Shown piece by piece: positions 58,598-64,000 of a DNA stretch of 64,000 nt. Position 1 is the first letter of the stretch. The number at the start of each line of letters is the position of its first letter. A model generated the notes under the pieces. The model saw only the letters and a program-made list of their open reading frames with translations. It was not told where the DNA came from and made no database searches. The DNA is from Axinella damicornis (lineage: Eukaryota; Porifera; Demospongiae; Axinellida; Axinellidae). The stretch lies in assembly GCA_963931865.1 (NCBI GenBank), contig OZ007505.1, forward strand, positions 9,840,576 through 9,904,575, written 5' to 3'. Both the position numbers and the translations under genes were made by a program.

Positions 58598-59385
58598 GCA
58601 AGTAATTGCCTCCGCTATGCTATCCTTTGTACATGCATGCACTCCTCCGCAAAGTAGCAGTATCATGGTATGATTGTGTGCCCCTATATGAGCATGTGAA
58701 TATAACCAAGAGCGTCAGCATGAGCTTGAATGAACTCTGTATATGTGTAGCGAAGCTGAGAGATTGACTTTGGACAATTAGAATTTTCATATACTTTTCT
58801 TACACAACACTTGCACCACAACCTACAACGACACTGCACTACAATCACACATCCACTTTTATACAAAAATCACAATATATCCCTAAGGCGAGGCCAAATC
58901 TTAAGCACAAAGGCACTGACCACATAACAAGTCTGGCTTGACTATACTACAAAACCCATACATTGTACATCAATGTTCAAAAGCACAAAGACTCTAACCA
59001 CACTCAATACAAAAAAGGAACTACAAACTGAATGCACCAAACCCACAGAATGAATGCACAAAGAGATACACTGAATGCTCAAAGAATAATACACTGAATG
59101 TTCAAAGAATAATACACTGAATGCTCAAAGAAAAGAAACAAATGCCATTACACAAAATTACAATGTATATCCTAAAGCAAAATCAGTGCAACTTTGCGAC
59201 AATATGCAATCTGAACACTGAGAATTCTAAGTTATAATTAGGCAAGTAATTGCTTCCGCTATGCTATCCTTTGTACATGCATGCACTCCTCCGTAAAGTA
59301 TAGCAGTGTCATGGTATGATTGTGTGCCCCTATATGAGCATAGTATATATCACCAAGAGCGGGATGTCTCAGGGTGGCACTGCAT
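58598..59385. repeat. Duplicated 120-base segment and short tandem repeats
   Basis: AGGCAAGTAATTGCCTCCGC..GTATGATTGTGTGCCCCTAT..CCAAGAGCG at 58598-58712 recurs at 59239-59360. Between them, 59065-59140 has three copies of ACTGAATGCTCAAAGAATAA. This segment is the 3' flank of surface protein gene 2. No gene seen. Confidence 0.75.
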
Positions 59386-59467
59386 GAGCTGTATTATTAT
59401 GCAATCTGAACACTCAACATACAAATACAACATTCAATATAATATTAATTGGAGGACAAGACGTATT

Positions 59468-60106
59468 CTATCTACACAACTTAAAACAGCAAGCAAAAAT
59501 TGTAATGACAGCTGCAATAGATGAAGGTAGAGCTAAAGCAGCTGCTACAATACCAACAATACTTTCTATTGTTAGTCCTGATCTTGCCTCTTGCTGAGGA
59601 GTACCACCCTCAACTCGGGGCTCTTCACTACATACCAATTGCAGCGTTATTTTGTCGATTTCCACCCCACGGCAGTCTGTTTGGTTCACCAAGACTGTCA
59701 CAAAATGGAATGCAGACTTCAGCGGAACGTTAGTGCCCACTTCTCTTGAATTACGCAGTATATTCCACAGACTACCAGGCGGATGCTCGACTTCTGGAAA
59801 CTCAGTCATAAAGAAGCCGACTTTCTTTTCGCCAAACATTACGTTCACTTTATCGCTGCCCCCGTCATTAAAGTACACAACATCAGCAACAGTGACCGAG
59901 CAGTTGGAGTGAATGCGGAAGGTGTTTGTAACGTGATCGTCCACGTCAAGATAAACGGTCTTCTTCCCGTCTGGACGAGTTCTTAGGAGTCCGGTGTACG
60001 TTCCGTCTTCTGCCTCAAAATCAACCTTCATGCCCGAAGGAGTGGCATAGTCCGTAAGTAACCCGACAGTAACAGACACAAACAAAAGAGCCACCACTGG
60101 TCTCAT
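59468..60106 (-). CDS. Type I membrane protein of a lineage-specific family, member 2
   Basis: Intronless, 212 residues, from ATG at 60106 to a stop at 59468. Same layout as the gene at 56042: signal peptide (MRPVVALLFVSVTVGLL), ectodomain starting KVDFEAEDGTYTGLLRTRPD, the segment VTVADVVYFNDGGSDKVNV, three matching cysteines (SNCSV, TDCRGVEI, LVCSEE), a short linker, one transmembrane helix (IVGIVAAALALPSSIAAVIT) and a short Cys-containing tail (ACCFKLCR). I estimate about 40-45% identity with member 1 across the ectodomain; LRTRPDGK.TVYL, LRNS..VG and GVEI are the best-kept blocks. The convergent arrangement suggests duplication with inversion. Function unknown; FEAED recalls CBM6/35-type modules. 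Confidence 0.82.
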   Translation of the reverse strand: MRPVVALLFVSVTVGLLTDYATPSGMKVDFEAEDGTYTGLLRTRPDGKKTVYLDVDDHVTNTFRIHSNCSVTVADVVYFNDGGSDKVNVMFGEKKVGFFMTEFPEVEHPPGSLWNILRNSREVGTNVPLKSAFHFVTVLVNQTDCRGVEIDKITLQLVCSEEPRVEGGTPQQEARSGLTIESIVGIVAAALALPSSIAAVITIFACCFKLCR

Positions 60107-60740
60107 GACTGGAGATTAATCTATAATTATGACGGGGACGCAGTCATTACGCAACCGGAACGGAAGTCTATACTTCGCTATATAAATTTATTTGCACAGG
60201 AAGTACAACTTCCTGTCAATTTGCTTGACCTCTGGCGTTTATGATTATATATTCATCAACTCATATCTTTTGTTCTGTAACACATCACTGCATGAAATTT
60301 TGCTGTACAGCTAGCCTGATACCTTTCCTCTCTCCCTGTCAATCATAAACAGCATCGATGAATGCAAGCGTGTGCAGTAGCAATAATCTCTACTGGTATA
60401 TGGAAAATGACCCCTCCCACAAACTAGTGACGAAAAATTTTCTGACAAGGCAGTCAATTTGTAACTTGGTAAGCTGGTATGCAAGTCCTAATCCATACTA
60501 CTCAGAAAATTTGAAGATGTGCGCGCGCACGGCGTTCAAGTCGCAGGACCGCAAAGTTATGTAATAATACCGCGACAAGCTCTCCTGCACAGTGCAAACT
60601 GCAGCTGCTGCCAAGATTATAGCAATGTGAAATCAGTGCTCATTCTGCAAAAGGTAAGACATATTGCATGTTGCAAGTATCCCTCATGCATTGCAAGTAC
60701 AAATAATAACGATTGGCTACAACAATTGCCTAATTATAGC
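60107..60740. promoter_or_regulatory. Divergent intergenic region
   Basis: Lies between surface protein gene 2 (minus) and the zinc-rich gene (plus). Near 60150-60175 it has ACCGGAACGGAAGT, a double ETS-like site, and CTATATAAATTTATTT follows. The plus-strand frame upstream of 60741 stays open to 60519 without a convincing ATG and could be 5' untranslated or an extra exon. Confidence 0.4.
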
Positions 60741-62363
60741 ATGATGGCAACAAATGGTGACGGCAGGAGACGGCTATCTTCAGCTTCCAGCACACAGGAA
60801 GACAGCAGAGGCATTTGTGCACTGTGCCATTCCCATCACAGCCAGCTGTCAATCCCGGCACACTGGAAGAGTAAGGACGCACGTTGTTTGGTGTACTCTC
60901 TCCAGGTTTCGCTGAATGCTGTTGTATGTCAGCCATGCAGGCGAGATGTGACTAGGGTATTAGCAAACACGTCATACGTACCTAGGTGGAGAAAAGGGAG
61001 AGAACCAACAAGTGCACGTGCATGCTGTGTGATGGATTGCACAGATAATGTCTTTGCCTCGTTGCACAAGGCTAGCGAACAGGTACAGTCTGCTTTTGAA
61101 GCAGGGGAGCTAAGAAGCTGTGAGTGTGAAATTCCAGTGCCAACCCCACTTTGCAAACATCATTACCACCGTGTGTACAAGTATATAGAACCAACACAAA
61201 CACACTGTGTAACTTGTGGAACATCACTGAAACATTCTAAGTCAAAGGTATGTCCAAAACCAGCCATGATAGAACAGTTTCTTAAAGAGAATACCGATTT
61301 TGAATCTCATATTAGAGACCAAGACCGAGTATGTTATGTATGCTACAGGTCACACCTTATTACACTACAACAGAGTGATAACCCTTTATTTAGTAGTGAT
61401 GAGGACCTTCAAGAACTGATTACCACCCTATCAGACCAAGTCCCCCTGACTGGTACAGTGAAGGTAACAACAATCCAGGAAGCAACTGAGGCAGCAATGA
61501 AGAGGGTAGTAATTACTGTTGGCAAAGGGTTGCTTGATAGAAATGTGTTTCTCCTACCAAGCGTTCATGATTTGTTCTGCATCTATACCAGTGAAATACT
61601 GGAAACCAACCATCTGAAAGGGGATCCAGCTAAGCTCGTTACATCAAGGTCGGTGCTTAGTCACTTAAAAGTCAGCCTACAGAGCCACATTGCATATAGT
61701 TGCAAAACCCGGAAGTATGGCACCTTGCTGTACAGACCACAGACAGATCTGCTCACAGCATTAGCACAGACTCTATGGAAGCTACGCAATGCTGAAACTG
61801 ACAAATTGGCTACCAACCCTGTCTGTATATCATCAAATGAAACTTCAGACATTTCACCAGCTTTGGATGACCTTAACGTTAGGGTGCATTCCCAGATAAG
61901 AGCCTTGCTCACAAAGAGCACAACTTCTCCCTTTGAGTATGATGACATTGACATCGATAAGTTGATTGCAGAGACAGATGAGAAGCTATGGGAAGCTGTT
62001 TGTCTCTTAACAAGATCAGTGTCTGAGAGGCGAGGGAAATCAAAGGCTAGTGATCCAACATCAACTAGTTACCACACAAAGAAAGTCCGACGATACTTTC
62101 TGCTATGTGCACTTCTTTTTTGCACAGATGATAGATGCTCGCTACCACTCCACACTCTAGTCACAGACGTAGTCGACAGTCAAGGTGGGTCAGCATTGCT
62201 GATTAAAATCTTAAATCGACTAGGAGTGTGTACCTCTACTGATACACTTTCCCGTTTTATCCAACACAAAGTCAATTCCCTTGACATAAACCAAAATAGT
62301 TACATGAATCCGGATAGCTTCACTGTTGTTTCTGCCGACAACATAGACTTCTTGCACAGCTAG
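60741..62363 (+). CDS. Zinc-rich protein of unknown function, 5' part (frame broken at 62361)
   Basis: 540 residues from MMATNGDGRRRLSSASS to a TAG at 62361-62363. The N-terminal 250 residues hold several Cys/His pairs (ICALCHSHH, VVCQPCRRDV, ACCVMDC, CECEIPVPTPLCKHHYHR, HCVTCGTSLKHSKSKVC, VCYVCYRSH), suggesting multiple zinc sites. A long helical region follows (IQEATEAAMKRVVITVGKGL, VSLQSHIAYSCKTRKYGTLL, KKVRRYFLLCALLFCTDDRC), ending in SADNIDFLHS. I associate 'DNIDF..SYA.V..G.Q..SWHGT.VQ.VQP' with a family expanded in sponges, cnidarians and lancelets (from memory). In the plus-one frame the next bases read exactly SYARVFRGNQSSGWHGTSVQ, so the stop comes from an extra TAGC (AGCTAGCT). Possibly a domesticated or high-copy mobile-element protein; unproven. 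Confidence 0.75.
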   Translation: MMATNGDGRRRLSSASSTQEDSRGICALCHSHHSQLSIPAHWKSKDARCLVYSLQVSLNAVVCQPCRRDVTRVLANTSYVPRWRKGREPTSARACCVMDCTDNVFASLHKASEQVQSAFEAGELRSCECEIPVPTPLCKHHYHRVYKYIEPTQTHCVTCGTSLKHSKSKVCPKPAMIEQFLKENTDFESHIRDQDRVCYVCYRSHLITLQQSDNPLFSSDEDLQELITTLSDQVPLTGTVKVTTIQEATEAAMKRVVITVGKGLLDRNVFLLPSVHDLFCIYTSEILETNHLKGDPAKLVTSRSVLSHLKVSLQSHIAYSCKTRKYGTLLYRPQTDLLTALAQTLWKLRNAETDKLATNPVCISSNETSDISPALDDLNVRVHSQIRALLTKSTTSPFEYDDIDIDKLIAETDEKLWEAVCLLTRSVSERRGKSKASDPTSTSYHTKKVRRYFLLCALLFCTDDRCSLPLHTLVTDVVDSQGGSALLIKILNRLGVCTSTDTLSRFIQHKVNSLDINQNSYMNPDSFTVVSADNIDFLHS

Positions 62364-62364
62364 C

Positions 62365-64000
62365 TATGCCCGCGTTTTCAGAGGAAACCAAAGCAGTGGT
62401 TGGCATGGTACATCAGTTCAGGCAGTACAGCCATTGCCATCGCTGTCACTGCAATCGGGGATCAGAGAGACCAGTTTTTCAGAAACCCTTCACATGGCAA
62501 CTGACACCCCCACAGACCAGGACCCCAGCCAACTTTCAGGTACCTCCCACTCCATGAGGGACCCTAGCCTACTCTCAGGCACCTCCCACTTTGTGACTGA
62601 ACCCAGCCTGCCTCTGGGTAGCTCTCACTCTATGAGGGACCCCACAGGCACCTCCCACTTTGCGACGGACCCGGGTAGCTCCCACTTGAGGGACCTGACG
62701 GACCCCAGCCTTCCCCTGGGTAGCTCCCACTCAAGGGACCTGACCGACCCCAGCCTTCCCACGGGTAGCTCCCACTCAAGGGATCCCAGAGGCACTTCCC
62801 ACTTTGTGATGGACCCCGGCCTTCCCACGGGTAGCTCCCACTTGATGGACCCCGGCCTTCCCACGGGTAGCTCCCACTCAAGGGACCCCAGAGGCACTTC
62901 CCACTTTGTGATGGACCCCGGCCTTCCCACGAGTAGCTCCCACTTGACGGACCCCGGCCTTCCCACGGGTAGCTCCCACTCAAGGGACCCCAGAGGCACT
63001 TCCCACTTTGTGATGGACCCCGGCCTTCCCATGAGTAGCTCCCACTTGACGGACCCCGGCCTTCCCACGGGTAGCTCCCACTCAAGGGACCCCAGAGGCA
63101 CTTCCCACTTTGTGACGGACCCCGGCCTTCCCACGGGTAGCTCCCACTCAAGGGACCCCAGAGGCACTTCCCACTTTGTGATGGACCCCGGCCTTCCCAC
63201 GGGTAGCTCCCACTTGACGGACCCCGGCCTTCCCACGGGTAGCTCCCACTCAAGGGACCCCAGAGGCACTTCCCACTTTGTGATGGACCCCGGCCTTCCC
63301 ACGGGTAGCTCCCACTTGACGGACCCCAGAGGCACTTCCCACTTTGTGACGGACCCCAGCCTTCCCACGGGTAGCTCCCACTTTGTGATGGGAAACGTGC
63401 CGCTTCCCAGCATTGTGATTGACCCACAGCTACACATTCACCCCCATTCACACTTGAATTCGGGACAGCTGATTTCAGAACTTGAGCAACTGGTTGATGG
63501 TATTACCTCCATGGAGGTGGACAGTACTATTATAGTAACGGGGCCACACAGTCAGAGTGAAGATGCAAGTTATTCCTGTACTGAAGACACAGACGGTAGC
63601 AAAAGGTGTCACTCCCAAGGTGAGGCACCAACTACAGCTGAAATAAGCTATAACCAAACTCTGAATCGGAAACGAGCAGAGCGGACTTCACCCTTCCCAT
63701 CTCCATTAAAGCTAACAAAGTCACCTGCACCTAAACGGGTAAGACGACCTCGAACAGGAACAGAGCAACAACATAGTACTCTGACCTCAGAGCCATCTTT
63801 GCACAGATTTAGTGATGGAAGTAAGGATGTGCCTGTTGATAATGCCTCCCGGCCAGACCAACATCCATACAGTGCTTCCCTTAAAGATAAAACCTTATCA
63901 GATTTCTTGATGAGTGAAGAAGCAGAGGCTCTAACAGAGTTAAAGGATGAGATAAACACTTACATGTTTCAAAAGGTGACAGTAAACAACAAGAAGCCTC
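62365..64000 (+). CDS. Zinc-rich protein, continuation in the shifted frame (partial at right edge)
   Basis: The frame beginning TAT GCC CGC (YARVFRGNQSSGWHGTSVQA) is open without a stop to the window end, 545 codons. It continues the protein above after a four-base shift. Residues about 60-350 are a Ser/Pro/His-rich repeat (GTSHFVMDPGLPTGSSHLTD, PGLPTGSSHSRDPR). After it come an acidic stretch (ELEQLVDGITSMEVD), a basic Pro-rich segment (PFPSPLKLTKSPAPKRVRR, nuclear-signal-like) and SDFLMSEEAEALTELKDEIN at the edge. The absence of any other stop over 1.6 kb argues that the gene was functional until recently, or that the four-base difference is a sequencing error or a polymorphism. Confidence 0.7.
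62560..63390 (+). repeat. In-frame 102-base minisatellite inside the zinc-rich gene
   Basis: Units of 34 codons, GTSHFVMDPGLPTGSSHLTD + PGLPTGSSHSRDPR, start at 62791, 62893 and 62995, then at about 63097, 63163, 63265 and 63331, some lacking a sub-unit. Variants (MSSSH, TSSSH) and the diverged 5' units (HSMRDPS, DLTDPSLP) show growth by unequal exchange. All indels keep the frame. The 270-residue reverse-strand frames (ELPVGRPGS) are mirror images of the repeat. Confidence 0.93.

Noticed and set aside
62625..63451. Reverse-strand frames of 270 and 273 residues (WELPVGRPGS repeats)
   Set aside because: Mirror images of the in-frame minisatellite; the plus frame continues a conserved protein on both sides.

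Overview
The window looks like a stretch of nuclear DNA from an early-branching animal, most likely a demosponge (inference). The genes are intron-rich, with GT..AG introns from about 60 bases to several kb. They include animal families (a ceramide transfer protein, a HELZ2-type helicase/ribonuclease, an FGF-like secreted protein). Introns and intergenic DNA are packed with short non-autonomous DNA transposons. Several of these share the terminal sequence TAGCCTCGTTCCCAGGCC, which I associate from memory with sponge genomes. No bacterial operon, rRNA gene, CRISPR array or intact transposase was found.

Layout. 1-261 (+): 3' end of a cysteine-rich CXC-type protein running off the left edge. 1577-8814 (+): 3' part of a gene with a SAMD3-like conserved domain; its last intron (4.1 kb) is filled with nested foldback elements. 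9075-33048 (-): a complete ceramide transfer protein gene (CERT1/STARD11 type), 14 coding exons and 749 residues, with PH domain, serine-rich phospho-motif, FFAT motif and START domain; its introns carry most of the transposons. The two genes converge, with 260 bases between their stop codons. 35607-36530 (-): a two-exon secreted protein with an FGF-like beta-trefoil pattern. 38186-38473: retrotransposon reverse transcriptase relic. 40530-55355 (+): a HELZ2-like locus. It opens with a CCCH zinc finger exon and a truncated extra copy of the first helicase, followed by a full helicase 1, CSD, RNB ribonuclease and helicase 2 unit. 56042-56722 (+) and 59468-60106 (-): two convergent, intronless, paralogous type I membrane proteins of unknown function. 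They flank a 1.2 kb field of GCCAA/TTGGC palindromes and a 72-base tandem repeat. 60741-64000 (+): a large zinc-rich gene of unknown function, broken by a 4-base duplication, then continuing through an in-frame 102-base minisatellite and off the right edge.

Exon joins were worked out by hand from splice consensus and phase. For the ceramide transfer gene and for the main HELZ2-like unit every join keeps phase, and the derived protein lines up with the remembered vertebrate protein along its length. Assignments to families rest on motif recognition, not on database searches. Functionally the window holds a lipid-transfer housekeeping gene, a candidate innate-immune RNA-decay gene, a candidate growth factor and a small lineage-specific surface-protein pair. 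I see no sign that these form one pathway.
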